Shown: positions 8,535 through 17,475 of the stretch, piece after piece
Position numbering within the stretch: position 1 is the first letter of the stretch
Layout: every line of letters starts with the position of its first letter
DNA from: Anoxybacter fermentans
GTDB taxonomy: Bacteria; Bacillota; Halanaerobiia; DY22613
Assembly (NCBI RefSeq): GCF_003991135.1
Contig: NZ_CP016379.1
Coordinates: forward strand, 124,001-188,000
Direction: 5' to 3'
Length of the DNA stretch: 64,000 bases
Position numbers and translations under genes: made by a program
Notes under the pieces: generated by a model
The model's input: the letters and a program-made list of their open reading frames with translations, nothing else
Told to the model about the DNA's origin: nothing
The model's database searches: none

Positions 8535-8704
8535 AGGAAATTAAGGCGAAAAAAATTAGCTTTTAGCACCAAAATTAAAAATTTAGCTTTTAAAGAAATT
8601 TATTGGATTTTATTGCAGGAAAACAATATAAAAAGACGAAAATTATTATTATCAAAAAAATACCTTTTATTTAACAGAGTGTTAATCCAGGAGGTGGAAA
8701 GGGA

Positions 8705-9733
8705 ATGATGGAAAATACGGAAGAAAAAAATCCATTAACTATTAGAGTTAATATCCTTACAAAGCTATGGACAGGGGACATAGATGGCAAAAATTCTGAA
8801 AGACGTTTAACAGGAATCATCGGTTCTATACGCTGGTGGATGGAAGCATTGGTACGGGGCCTGGATGGGTTTGCCTGTGACCCGACTGACACAGATTCTA
8901 AATCGCTATATCGCAAATGTGAGTTTGATTCATCGACTTTTAAAAAAAAATTTAATGAAACTGGAAGTTATAGAAAGGCCTTTGAAGAAAGTTTAAAATC
9001 TATTTGTCCTGTATGTCAAATTTTTGGTTGTGGAGGATTGTCTTCAGCTTTTAGATGGGTTAAGAAAGAAGAAGATAATAGTTCATTTACTTTGGAATTA
9101 ATTCCTCTTCGGCCTGTTTCGCAAGAGTTGTGGTGGTTGTTAGACAAAACTCTCCATATAATAACAACTTATGGTGCTGTTGGTGGTAAAATAACCCAAA
9201 AGCCCTATCCTAACTCTGACATTAATTATGGAATAGTTGAATTTGCATATAATTTTTCAAATTTACATCAGAAAAAACTTTCAGATATAAAAACCTGGAT
9301 TAAGGATATTGGAGGAAGGCAAGCTGTTAATTCTTCTGATTTGCCAAATTTTAAATATTTCTGGTTTATTCCAGGCTTTCATTTGAAAAAAGATGAAATA
9401 AATAAATTTCTTAGATTAGATGATAACGGTAATAAGATTAATACTAATTTAGAAGATGATGAAGAAGATTTCTATGAATTTTTAAGGGGGAATATAGGAG
9501 AGTCTAAGAAAATTTTTTCTTTTCCTGGGAAAAGTATTGAAATAGATGAATATTCTCCATGGAAGAAACTTCATGAATTATTTTACTCAACTATCGAAAT
9601 AGAAAGGCTTTGGGGTTATGTTAGAGATGAGAAAGATGTGAACAAAGTAGAAAGTATATTGTCTCGATTGACCAGAAAAGAAATTATTAAAGAAAAAATT
9701 ATTATAGGAGTGGATTTAATTGAACAATTGTAG
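8705..9733 (+). CDS. cmr1: Type III CRISPR RAMP protein Cmr1 (Cas7 family)
   Basis: A 342-residue RAMP that opens the cas operon. The N-terminus carries the Cmr1 signature: KLWTGDIDGKN, then RRLTGIIGSIRWWMEALVRG (residues about 30-55), ACDPTD, and the cysteine pair in CPVCQIFGCGG (about 100-110). LIPLRPVS and AVGGKITQKP are also standard Cmr1 blocks. Cmr1 caps the crRNA-guided RNA-targeting complex near the 3' end of the guide. AGGAGG precedes the ATG by ten bases, with a possible alternative ATG three bases later. Only 12 bases separate it from the next gene. Confidence 0.85.
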   Translation: MMENTEEKNPLTIRVNILTKLWTGDIDGKNSERRLTGIIGSIRWWMEALVRGLDGFACDPTDTDSKSLYRKCEFDSSTFKKKFNETGSYRKAFEESLKSICPVCQIFGCGGLSSAFRWVKKEEDNSSFTLELIPLRPVSQELWWLLDKTLHIITTYGAVGGKITQKPYPNSDINYGIVEFAYNFSNLHQKKLSDIKTWIKDIGGRQAVNSSDLPNFKYFWFIPGFHLKKDEINKFLRLDDNGNKINTNLEDDEEDFYEFLRGNIGESKKIFSFPGKSIEIDEYSPWKKLHELFYSTIEIERLWGYVRDEKDVNKVESILSRLTRKEIIKEKIIIGVDLIEQL

Positions 9734-9745
9734 GTAGGTGATAAA

Positions 9746-10834
9746 ATGAGGGATTTTTTGTGTCATAAAGTAAAATCGATAATGGATGAAATTGGTGATT
9801 TAAAAAAGATTGATAGTTTTGAATTTAAGGGGACTTATTATAGAGTAGGTAGTATGTTTGAAAAATTAATCTGTTGTGAAATTAATAAACAATCTGATAA
9901 AGAACTCGAAAAAGAACTTAAAACAATAAAGGAAAATTTAGTAAAAAAGATGAGAGAAGAAATGAAAAAAGAAATTCAGAAAAAAGCAGAAGAATATGAT
10001 AACATTTTCTGTAATTTATACAATGAAAACATTGAAAAACTCCATAAATGGGCCTGTATGCTCAAAATTCATTTTGTCTTCAAAGAAAAATACATTAGCA
10101 GAGATGATGATAATTTTTATTTTATTGACAATCCTGTAGCCAAAGAAAAAATATTTAAAATCCCAATCATTCATGCCAGTAGTTGGAAAGGAAATCTCCA
10201 TTGGGCCAGCCTTAGAAATTATGTTGCTAAATACAATCTAGAAGAAAGAGATGCCGCGAAAAATCATAAAAAAGAGGCTATTTATGCTGATAGAGTCCGT
10301 TTAATAAAACTGTATGGAACAGAACATGCTGCTGTAACCCGCTATCTGGATGGATTATATAAAGATATTGGACTATCGGGAGATGAATTTAAAAAATTTG
10401 CAGCAGAGGAGTTAAAGACAGAAACTCTTGAAAGAAGAGGCCGACTGTCTTTTTATCCTAATTTTTTTAAAGAAATTGATTATGAGGTAATAAATCCCCT
10501 TGATCGTATGAAACGTAGTTCCAAAAAAGGCCCAATTGCCATTGAAGTAATTTCTTCTTCCAAAGAACAGGTATTAAAATTATTTTATCTTCCCTTTGAC
10601 CTTATAGGACAAAAGAAGGATGAACCAGAAAAAATTGAGGAGATTAAAGAGGATTTGGAAATTGTTCGCCTGGCGGTTGTTTCATTATTAGAAAAATACG
10701 GAATGTCAGCCAAAAGAAAAGCCGGATATGGAAAAGCTGAGATTACCGGAGTGGAGATTAAAGCAAATTTTTATAATTTTGAAAATCAGGCATTAGATAT
10801 CAGTAAAGAATATTTTGGAGTAGATTGGAGGTAG
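9746..10834 (+). CDS. cmr6: Type III CRISPR RAMP protein, Cmr6-like
   Basis: A 362-residue RAMP. Residues 1-110 are a lysine/glutamate-rich helical, probably coiled-coil, region. The conserved part starts at IIHASSWKGNLHWASLRNY, the RAMP helix after the first strand. It continues with GRLSFYPNFF, the short block VINPLDRMKRSS followed by KGPIAIEVIS, and ends with YGMSAKRKAGYGKAEI, the glycine-rich RAMP loop. This order (G-x-L-x-F-x then N-P, then P-I-x-x-x-x-I, then G-x-x-x-K-x-x-G-Y-G) is how Cmr6 proteins read. Placing it before cas10 is unlike the classical cmr1-2-3-4-5-6 order. Assignment as Cmr6 is by pattern. Confidence 0.65.
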   Translation: MRDFLCHKVKSIMDEIGDLKKIDSFEFKGTYYRVGSMFEKLICCEINKQSDKELEKELKTIKENLVKKMREEMKKEIQKKAEEYDNIFCNLYNENIEKLHKWACMLKIHFVFKEKYISRDDDNFYFIDNPVAKEKIFKIPIIHASSWKGNLHWASLRNYVAKYNLEERDAAKNHKKEAIYADRVRLIKLYGTEHAAVTRYLDGLYKDIGLSGDEFKKFAAEELKTETLERRGRLSFYPNFFKEIDYEVINPLDRMKRSSKKGPIAIEVISSSKEQVLKLFYLPFDLIGQKKDEPEKIEEIKEDLEIVRLAVVSLLEKYGMSAKRKAGYGKAEITGVEIKANFYNFENQALDISKEYFGVDWR

Positions 10835-10841
10835 TTAAAAT

Positions 10842-13800
10842 ATGGGAAAAGGATCTGTGGTTGAACTTACACCCAAAGAACGCAAATTCCTTCTCTTGAC
10901 AGAGGTATTAGGTATTTTACATGACATAGGAAAGTTAGCAGAATCTATCCAGAAGTCGACCTCAAATAATGGTAAAGTCCTATTACCTTTTAGTGTTCAT
11001 ATTTTACGTCCTTTTTACGAATGGAATTTAGATAAAATTGAAAGGTTAAAAAGCAGAAGTGGGAAATATAGTCAGTATAAAAATTCTTATCATTGGATAA
11101 GTAAAGATGATTTAAAATTTTTAACAACGAATGTCGAAAATAATGACAAAGATAACAGTGAAAAAAAAGATGAAAATGAAGATGAAAAAAAAGATTTTTC
11201 TCATTTAAATAAAGAATGGAATAATTTAAAGATTGAATCTAGTCTTGTCAATAAAAGTGAGAAAATTGGTTTAACAGCGTTAAAACATCATTTTAAATAT
11301 AAAGATTGTATTAAACCAGATTCTTCTTTGGCATATCTGATTGCCCAAGCAGATAATTTGGATGCCTATGAAGATCGTTCTACCGATATAGATTATGATA
11401 AAGGAACAGATTATGTTTGTAATCCTTTTGGAGGAATATTAGAAAAAGAAGATAGAGATAAACTTAGAAAAGAAGTTTATTCTAAATTAGGTTTATTTAA
11501 AGAATCAATAAAGGGAATTTTTGAGGGAATATTAAACCTAGAAGGTGATGATATAGATGAAATTAGTAAACTTCGTTGTAAGTTTTATAATATTGCAGAA
11601 GAGATGAATAAAGCTGCTGCCATGTCAGTCGTACCGGATAATGATACCACTGTTTGGGATCATGGTTTTGCCGTTGGAAGTATTACCAAAGCAATGGTTC
11701 GTGCAATATTTTTAACGGAGAAATTAGCAAAAGTAGATAAATCTAAGGCAAATATTTATGAAAACTTTGAAAAGTTGAGAAATCTTAAATGTAATAAAGA
11801 GGAAAATGAAAAATTAGCTTTATATCTTTATCTTGCTGAGAAAAAATTGGATAGAGATAAAATTGAAAAAATTATGCCTGAAAATATAAAGCTTGAAGAT
11901 GTTTTTGCTTTTGAATATAATGGCAGTTTCAAAAAAGAAAATGCGAAGTCAGATAAAATTTATGCAAATTTCTTTTTGATAAAATCCAGTGAAGATAGTT
12001 TTACAAAAAAGTTTAGAAAAACTATTAATGAGAAAATAAATATAAAAAAATATGGTTTTTTCCAGGTGCAGGGTAATAAAACGAAGTTTTATGTAAACTT
12101 TTTCAAAAGTGGCGGCGCTGGTTGGCTGGATGATGAGGGGCAAAAGGTTAAGGTTAACGTCTATGATTGTCTTTTCGGCACACCCCATATATTAGCCGTT
12201 CAATATCCAGGCCGGGATTTTTGTACACAGGTTTTTCGCATGCCTGATTTCATTGGTCGGAGGACTAAGTTGAAAAAAGTTCTGGAAAAAGTTAAAAATT
12301 TAGTTGAAGTTGAATATTCTCTCGGCAATTGTGTCTATGAAGACATTAATGGAATGTATTTTCTAATTCCAGATTTAAAAAATACTGGACTTGAAGAAGA
12401 TATAAAAGAAAAAATCCATAAAATCTTTGCCCAGGAAGATCTTAAGGGAGTTATCTTGCCCAGGATTAAAACTACACCCTGTATAAATGAATCTGATACT
12501 ATCAACTTTGGTAAAGCCATTGTCAAATTGAAAAAGGAATATGAGCAGAGCTTTAAAAAGAGATTAGCTCCCTATCGGGTTGAAAAAATTACTGATTTTG
12601 AGTGGATTGATGAGTGGAAAGATGAGAATAAAGGAATTTGTCCTCTTTGTAGAAAAATGCCCGGTACTGTAAAAGATAAAAAATATGAGAGAGAACCTAT
12701 TTGTAATTGGTGTAATTCCATACGAGAAAATGCTCTAGAGAACAAAGATGTTAATAGAAATTCAAAATATCGATTTGCCAGTTTGATTAATCAAGTCATG
12801 GATGATAATAGAAATATTGCTTTGCTGGTGGGGGATATTGGACTTTTTGATCTCTGGTTAAAGGGAGACTATGTTTATACAACTTTTAACGTCCGGGGAA
12901 AAAAGAAATATTCCAAAACTCCCAGTCCGTCGCGACTTCGTTCCATTATCCGAAATGTCAACGATTTTACCGGCAAACTTGAAGAGATATTAACTGGGGA
13001 TGTTAATTTAAGGAAAAGGTTAATGGGGATAACATTTAAGATTAATAATTCTATAATTGATGAATTTAATTTGAAAACAGGTTTCTGGATTCATAAATAT
13101 GATAGTAATGATTTAGAAAATTTGATTAAGAAACATATTAAGGATGACAATAAAGCACAGATTTTCAAAGAAAAATTGTTAAAATGGCAAAATGGTACTT
13201 TTAAAATATTAGTTCAGCGAAAAATTGATATTGGAAAAGACATTGTTAAATGTGATACTGTTTATCCAGAAAACTATTTTGAAGGTATTTTAAAAGATGA
13301 TACTAAAGTTAGAGAAATTTTAGAGAAAATTTTAGCAGAGTATTTTAATAAGGAAAGAAAATTTGAGATAGAAAAGTCAAGGATTGAAAAAGAAAAAAAT
13401 GAAGCAAATTCTGTTGAAAAAATGATTAAGCTTACGGTTAAACAGAGTTCAATTATCAGGGCCAGAGTTATTTATGGATTAACAGATGAATTTATGATTT
13501 TAGTTCCTGGAAGAGAAGCAATTGCCATTCTTGAAAAATTATATGACATATTTAAAGAACGGTTCGGAAGAGTCCAGGGGCGTTTATCATTAAATGTAGG
13601 AATAGTCTATGCGCGGCATAAGTATCCTTTGTATTTAATCCTTGATGCCGGCAAAAGAATGCTCAAAGAATTCAGAGAAGCTCTGCACCGAAACAAAAAT
13701 GTAGAAATTAAATGTGAGATATACGAAGCTAATATTGAAAAAGATGAGAAGAAACCTGAAGTTACAATCTTAACAGATGGATTGGAAGCTGAAGTTTTGG

Positions 13801-14570
13801 ATATTTCAGAATGTGGTGCAAATAATGAGTTTAAAAAAATTAAAATAAGATTTAGTGATCCTCTGTTCAAAGATAAAGAATTAAATATTAAAATTCCTGA
13901 AAAAATACTGCTAAGGAAAAAAGAGCAGAATGAAAAAGAAATATTAGACGATTTTTATCCAATCTGGATTGTAATTAAAAATAATAATGATAAAGGCAAT
14001 AATGATAATGAAGAAAATAGCAAAAAATTAAAATTAATGAGGAATTCCAGTAATAAAAATTCTGATGAAGATTATGCTGTTTTGGAGGCCGGAGATACCA
14101 TTCTCTATGCTCCCAGTCTGGTAGATTTTCAATTCTTATCAACGGTAAATGACAGGATAAATATTGCTTTAACTAAAGAGGGCAACAATTCCTGGGAGAA
14201 ACGGATTCACACCATTAGGCCTTTAAAATTAAGACCTTATTTAATGGAAGAGTTTTTAGCGTTAATAGAGATTAACAAAAAAATAGACGAAAGAAAAATT
14301 CCTGCCTCAGGGCTAAAGAATCTTGAAACTTTATTGGCAGGAGAAATAAACCGCTTTTTTAAAAATTATGCTGAATGGCATAGTGGGCAAAAAGGACAAC
14401 TGATGAATAATATTGTTTCGGCAATGGTGGCTAATATCAGTAAGTTGGACAGGTATTTCAAAGATGGTGAAAAAATAGATGAAAAAGCTAGAGAAGAATT
14501 TTATCAAATTTTAAAAGACGGAAGGTTTTTTGATTTGATGGAATTGCGCACTTTTATAGAAGCCTTTTAA
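10842..14570 (+). CDS. cas10: Cas10-like large subunit, Csx11 / subtype III-C type, cyclase motif degenerate
   Basis: A 1242-residue protein. The HD nuclease motif LGILHDIGKL lies at residues 23-32 (H27, D28), with a second HD-domain element TVWDHGFAVG near 267-276. A CPLC...CNWC zinc ribbon uses C600, C603, C621 and C624. Where canonical Cas10 has GGDD, the sequence reads IYGLTDEFMILVPG (G879 to E883), so one glycine and one aspartate are lost and cyclic oligoadenylate synthesis is unlikely. Large size, sequence divergence and inactive palm match what is known of subtype III-C (Csx11). It lies 7 bases after cmr6, with GGAGG inside the cmr6 end. Lys/Glu-rich low-complexity insertions occur near 100-125 and 1040-1075. 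Confidence 0.8.
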   Translation: MGKGSVVELTPKERKFLLLTEVLGILHDIGKLAESIQKSTSNNGKVLLPFSVHILRPFYEWNLDKIERLKSRSGKYSQYKNSYHWISKDDLKFLTTNVENNDKDNSEKKDENEDEKKDFSHLNKEWNNLKIESSLVNKSEKIGLTALKHHFKYKDCIKPDSSLAYLIAQADNLDAYEDRSTDIDYDKGTDYVCNPFGGILEKEDRDKLRKEVYSKLGLFKESIKGIFEGILNLEGDDIDEISKLRCKFYNIAEEMNKAAAMSVVPDNDTTVWDHGFAVGSITKAMVRAIFLTEKLAKVDKSKANIYENFEKLRNLKCNKEENEKLALYLYLAEKKLDRDKIEKIMPENIKLEDVFAFEYNGSFKKENAKSDKIYANFFLIKSSEDSFTKKFRKTINEKINIKKYGFFQVQGNKTKFYVNFFKSGGAGWLDDEGQKVKVNVYDCLFGTPHILAVQYPGRDFCTQVFRMPDFIGRRTKLKKVLEKVKNLVEVEYSLGNCVYEDINGMYFLIPDLKNTGLEEDIKEKIHKIFAQEDLKGVILPRIKTTPCINESDTINFGKAIVKLKKEYEQSFKKRLAPYRVEKITDFEWIDEWKDENKGICPLCRKMPGTVKDKKYEREPICNWCNSIRENALENKDVNRNSKYRFASLINQVMDDNRNIALLVGDIGLFDLWLKGDYVYTTFNVRGKKKYSKTPSPSRLRSIIRNVNDFTGKLEEILTGDVNLRKRLMGITFKINNSIIDEFNLKTGFWIHKYDSNDLENLIKKHIKDDNKAQIFKEKLLKWQNGTFKILVQRKIDIGKDIVKCDTVYPENYFEGILKDDTKVREILEKILAEYFNKERKFEIEKSRIEKEKNEANSVEKMIKLTVKQSSIIRARVIYGLTDEFMILVPGREAIAILEKLYDIFKERFGRVQGRLSLNVGIVYARHKYPLYLILDAGKRMLKEFREALHRNKNVEIKCEIYEANIEKDEKKPEVTILTDGLEAEVLDISECGANNEFKKIKIRFSDPLFKDKELNIKIPEKILLRKKEQNEKEILDDFYPIWIVIKNNNDKGNNDNEENSKKLKLMRNSSNKNSDEDYAVLEAGDTILYAPSLVDFQFLSTVNDRINIALTKEGNNSWEKRIHTIRPLKLRPYLMEEFLALIEINKKIDERKIPASGLKNLETLLAGEINRFFKNYAEWHSGQKGQLMNNIVSAMVANISKLDRYFKDGEKIDEKAREEFYQILKDGRFFDLMELRTFIEAF

Positions 14571-14595
14571 AAATGTAAAGAAGGGTGTGAAAAAA

Positions 14596-15606
14596 ATGAT
14601 TAAAGATATGTGTGAAAAAAAGATAGGATTATTAACGGCCATTGATCCCATTCATATCGGTACAGGTGGTTATCGGATGGATCGGGTGGACAACTCAATT
14701 ATAAGGGATGTGGATGGAATTCCCAAAATACCTGGGACAAGTCTGTCTGGAGCTGTAAGAAGTTATGCCGCATTACATTATAATGATAATAAATGTGGTG
14801 GTGCTAATAATTGTGGTGCTGAGAACTGTGAAATTTGTCAGACATTTGGTGTTACCGGTGACAAAGCATCTTTAAAAGGCCTTGTCAGTTTCTATGATGC
14901 TTTGATTCTCTTGTTTCCTGTGGCCACTGTCGCAGGGCCCATCTGGATTACAACTCCCAATAGAATTAAAAATTTCTTAAAAGAATTTCCTGATTCGGAT
15001 AAAAAGAAAAATTATTTAGACAAACTGCCGGAGATTAATGATAATGAGTGCTATTTAATGTCAACCAATACTGGAGAATTAAAAGATATTTCTGAAATTA
15101 ATTTAGGTTGGCTGTTGATAAATGTTAAAAAGCTGGAGAAAACAGATGAAGGCAAAGGAAATCAGGAAGCAAAAGAAGAGTCAGATAAGATTGAAAAACT
15201 TAAACAACTTGCAAAAGATATTGAGGAAAAAATCATTCTGAATGTTGATAACTTTATTAGAAAAAGAATTGCTCTGGTTAATGACAAAATTTTTAATCTG
15301 ATAGTCAATGACAATCTGGAAGTTAGAACTTCAGTGGCGATTGATCCTGTGACAGGTGCTGCAGTAGATGGAGCTCTATTTACATATGAAGCCATACCTC
15401 GACTGACGGTTTTTTATTCGATAACAATTATAGCTAAACCTGAATATTTTCAGAATTCAATTGAATATTCAAAAGCCAAAGAAATTGTAGAAAAAGGGTT
15501 TGAGTATTTAGAATATATGGGAATTGGAGGTATGACTACCCGGGGATTTGGTAGAATGCGTTATTTGGATATCTGGGCCAAGGAAGGGCAGGGTGGACAA
15601 CCATGA
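14596..15606 (+). CDS. cmr4: Type III CRISPR RAMP protein Cmr4 (Cas7 backbone, target RNase)
   Basis: A 336-residue Cas7-like RAMP. The N-terminus reads TAIDPIHIGTGG, then RVDNSIIRDVDG, IPKIPGTSLSGAVRSY. Residue D32 in VDNSII occupies the position of the target-RNA cleaving aspartate in Cmr4/Csm3. A cysteine-rich thumb follows (CGGANNCGAENCEICQTFG), and the C-terminus has the G-rich loop YMGIGGMTTRGFGRM. Cmr4 forms the helical backbone and cuts bound RNA every six bases. ATG 14596 is preferred over GTG 14587, which is too close to AAGGG. Its stop overlaps the next start as ATGA. Confidence 0.85.
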   Translation: MIKDMCEKKIGLLTAIDPIHIGTGGYRMDRVDNSIIRDVDGIPKIPGTSLSGAVRSYAALHYNDNKCGGANNCGAENCEICQTFGVTGDKASLKGLVSFYDALILLFPVATVAGPIWITTPNRIKNFLKEFPDSDKKKNYLDKLPEINDNECYLMSTNTGELKDISEINLGWLLINVKKLEKTDEGKGNQEAKEESDKIEKLKQLAKDIEEKIILNVDNFIRKRIALVNDKIFNLIVNDNLEVRTSVAIDPVTGAAVDGALFTYEAIPRLTVFYSITIIAKPEYFQNSIEYSKAKEIVEKGFEYLEYMGIGGMTTRGFGRMRYLDIWAKEGQGGQP

Positions 15607-16016
15607 GAGAATTAAAAAACTTAGAAAAGATTTGCGCTGAAAAAGGACATGATTTTGTAGAAAAAGTCAAGGAGAAGAATAAATCTTCTATTGTCAACAC
15701 TGTCAATAAAGCTATGGGAATATTGCAGGAGAATGGCATATATGCATATTTTATCTGGTTAAATTCCCGTTCATCAGATGAAGAAAAAGTAATAGCCCGA
15801 GAATTAATCAATACATCTGAGAACTTATTAGAAGATTATGATAAAGAAATTTTTAAATCCCAAAAAGGTTTTCAGAGTTTATTTGAAGCAGATGACATTA
15901 GATTAAACAGTTTTATAATGATGAAGAAATTACTTTATTTGATGTTGACTTATGCATTATATATAGCTAAAGGATTATCGGATAAAAGTGATGAACAGGG
16001 TGAGGATAATGGCTAA
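15603..16016 (+). CDS. cmr5: Type III CRISPR small subunit Cmr5 (Cas11)
   Basis: A 137-residue, almost entirely helical protein in the Cmr5 position, translationally coupled to cmr4 by a 4-base ATGA overlap. The segment VNTVNKAMGILQENGIYAYFIWLNS resembles the Cmr5 pattern of a mid-protein helix ending N-G-(I/L) and a following aromatic helix. Cmr5 forms the inner filament of the effector complex, contacting crRNA/target. The size is right (family about 120-170). Identification rests on position, size and this weak motif. Confidence 0.7.
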   Translation: MRELKNLEKICAEKGHDFVEKVKEKNKSSIVNTVNKAMGILQENGIYAYFIWLNSRSSDEEKVIARELINTSENLLEDYDKEIFKSQKGFQSLFEADDIRLNSFIMMKKLLYLMLTYALYIAKGLSDKSDEQGEDNG

Positions 16017-17055
16017 GTGGAGAGCAGTGGAAATAATTTTAGAAGCCAGATCGCCAATACATATTGGAGAGAGACGGATGGGTGTAGTAAATTTGACCAG
16101 GCGGTATATTCCAGGGAAAAATTTCTGGGGAGCATTTACGGCTATTATTGCCAGAGAGATGATGGATAATTATAATCCAGAGTTTTATTTAACTGTGGGA
16201 AAAGAGGTAAAAGAAAATATGCGTTTCAGTTATTTTTATCCCTATGATCTTAAAGAAAAAAAGGTTTTTATACCAATATATCTGAGAGACGGACTGGAAT
16301 ATCTAGTTTTTTCAGATGTTGATAAAACAGGTTATTTAATATCCGAATATGAATTTGATGGCAAATATGTAGAGAGTTATGCGTCAGCTGCCCTGGATTA
16401 TTCCAGTGGAACAGCTCAGGATCATTATCTTCATGAATTGGAGTATTTAAAACCAGGCCTGGGATTTAAAGGTTATATTTTTTACAAAGATAAAATGAAA
16501 ATTATTGATACTAAAACTATCGATATTGATGCCAAAATTGATGAATGGATTAATAAATTGGAGAATGTAGGAGTAGGCGGCGGCAGTACCCGGGGTTTTG
16601 GCCGGATGATGGTGATTGATACTAAATCAGTAGAGGGAAAGATTGATATTTTTGGTGATTTAACAAAGATTAATCTAAAGATTGGCCAGACTGTTTTAAG
16701 AAAGTGGCAAGTTAATTTAAAAGATGATTTGCCAATTGATTTAGTAAATAATGAAACAAATACAGTAAATAATGAAACAAATAAAAATAAAGCTGCCAAA
16801 AAATTGGATATAGCTCTTATGCCATTGGTAATAAAATCTTCAGATAATAATAAAAAAAATATTGAATTAACAGCTTTGAGAAATTTTAATGGCGACATTG
16901 AGCCAGTGGTAGGCCGAAACTGGTCCAAAACATCAGGTGCCGGTCAAAAGTTTTCAAAGGCGGATATAACCATAAGTCCCGGTTCCACCTTTGAAAGTGA
17001 AATTGAGGAGAAATTAATTTTAGATAGTTTTGGTTTGATTTATTTACAATCTTAG
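16009..17055 (+). CDS. Type III CRISPR RAMP protein, Cas5-like (Cmr3/Csx10 position)
   Basis: A 348-residue RAMP closing the operon. It begins AVEIILEARSPIHIGERR, then RRYIPGKNFWGAFTAII, the beta1-loop-helix of a RAMP fold, and has the glycine-rich loop GVGGGSTRGFGRMMV near residue 190. A second domain without cysteines follows a linker containing two repeats of NNETN (about 245-258). The operon has Cmr1, Cmr6, Cas10, Cmr4 and Cmr5 but no other candidate for the group-5 subunit that binds the 5' handle of the crRNA, so I infer this fills the Cmr3/Csx10 role. ATG 16009 (after AGGGTGAGG) is preferred over upstream ATG 15988, and it overlaps cmr5 by eight bases. Confidence 0.6.
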   Translation: MAKWRAVEIILEARSPIHIGERRMGVVNLTRRYIPGKNFWGAFTAIIAREMMDNYNPEFYLTVGKEVKENMRFSYFYPYDLKEKKVFIPIYLRDGLEYLVFSDVDKTGYLISEYEFDGKYVESYASAALDYSSGTAQDHYLHELEYLKPGLGFKGYIFYKDKMKIIDTKTIDIDAKIDEWINKLENVGVGGGSTRGFGRMMVIDTKSVEGKIDIFGDLTKINLKIGQTVLRKWQVNLKDDLPIDLVNNETNTVNNETNKNKAAKKLDIALMPLVIKSSDNNKKNIELTALRNFNGDIEPVVGRNWSKTSGAGQKFSKADITISPGSTFESEIEEKLILDSFGLIYLQS

Positions 17056-17072
17056 TTGGTCTGGTGTGAATT

Positions 17073-17105
17073 CTCCCTGTACTGGATTTATCCAGTATCA
17101 GGGAG
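17073..17105 (+). terminator. Hairpin after the cas operon
   Basis: CTCCCTG-TACTGGA pairs with TCCAGTA-(T)-CAGGGAG around a 4-base loop. The T-run is weak (GTATTTTATAT), so termination may be partial. Confidence 0.6.
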
Positions 17106-17119
17106 GTATTTTATATAAT

Positions 17120-17342
17120 GATTATACTGCAAAAAGCTAATTTTTCGCTCAAGGAGAAATTTTTCGAACCATCTAAAGCTCGATTTCAGTCGAAATAAGG
17201 CACACTAATCAATGGGGCCTTCCTGGCCCTTGATTAGCTCATCACATCCTGTGATGAGGCCTTATTTCTCCTTCAATTTCGCTAAGATGGTTTATCGAAA
17301 AATTTCTATATCGCTCAAAATTAGCTTTTTGCAGTATAATCA
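17120..17342 (+). repeat. Full-length palindromic element with 7-bp target duplication
   Basis: A 223-bp copy. It runs from GATTATACTGCAAAAAGC to the complementary end GCTTTTTGCAGTATAATC(A). It is flanked by ATATAAT on both sides (17113-17119, 17343-17349). The arms pair along almost the whole length, with an inner hairpin around GGGCC and a second short palindrome around ATCACATCCTGTGAT. The remaining 130 bases before the next gene are AT-rich without a gene. Confidence 0.85.
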
Positions 17343-17475
17343 ATATAATGAGTTCAGAAAATCTAAAGAAAACAGGTAAAATTTTATCACTGTAGGGAAA
17401 TCGAATAAAGGAAAATAGATTTGATTGGAGAAACTAAGTGAATAGAAGTTAGATGATTTTTCAGGAGTGAGAAAG

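Noticed and set aside
8484-8708. A 74-codon frame just before cmr1
   Set aside because: It starts in a terminator hairpin and is AT-biased. It shows no protein-like pattern.
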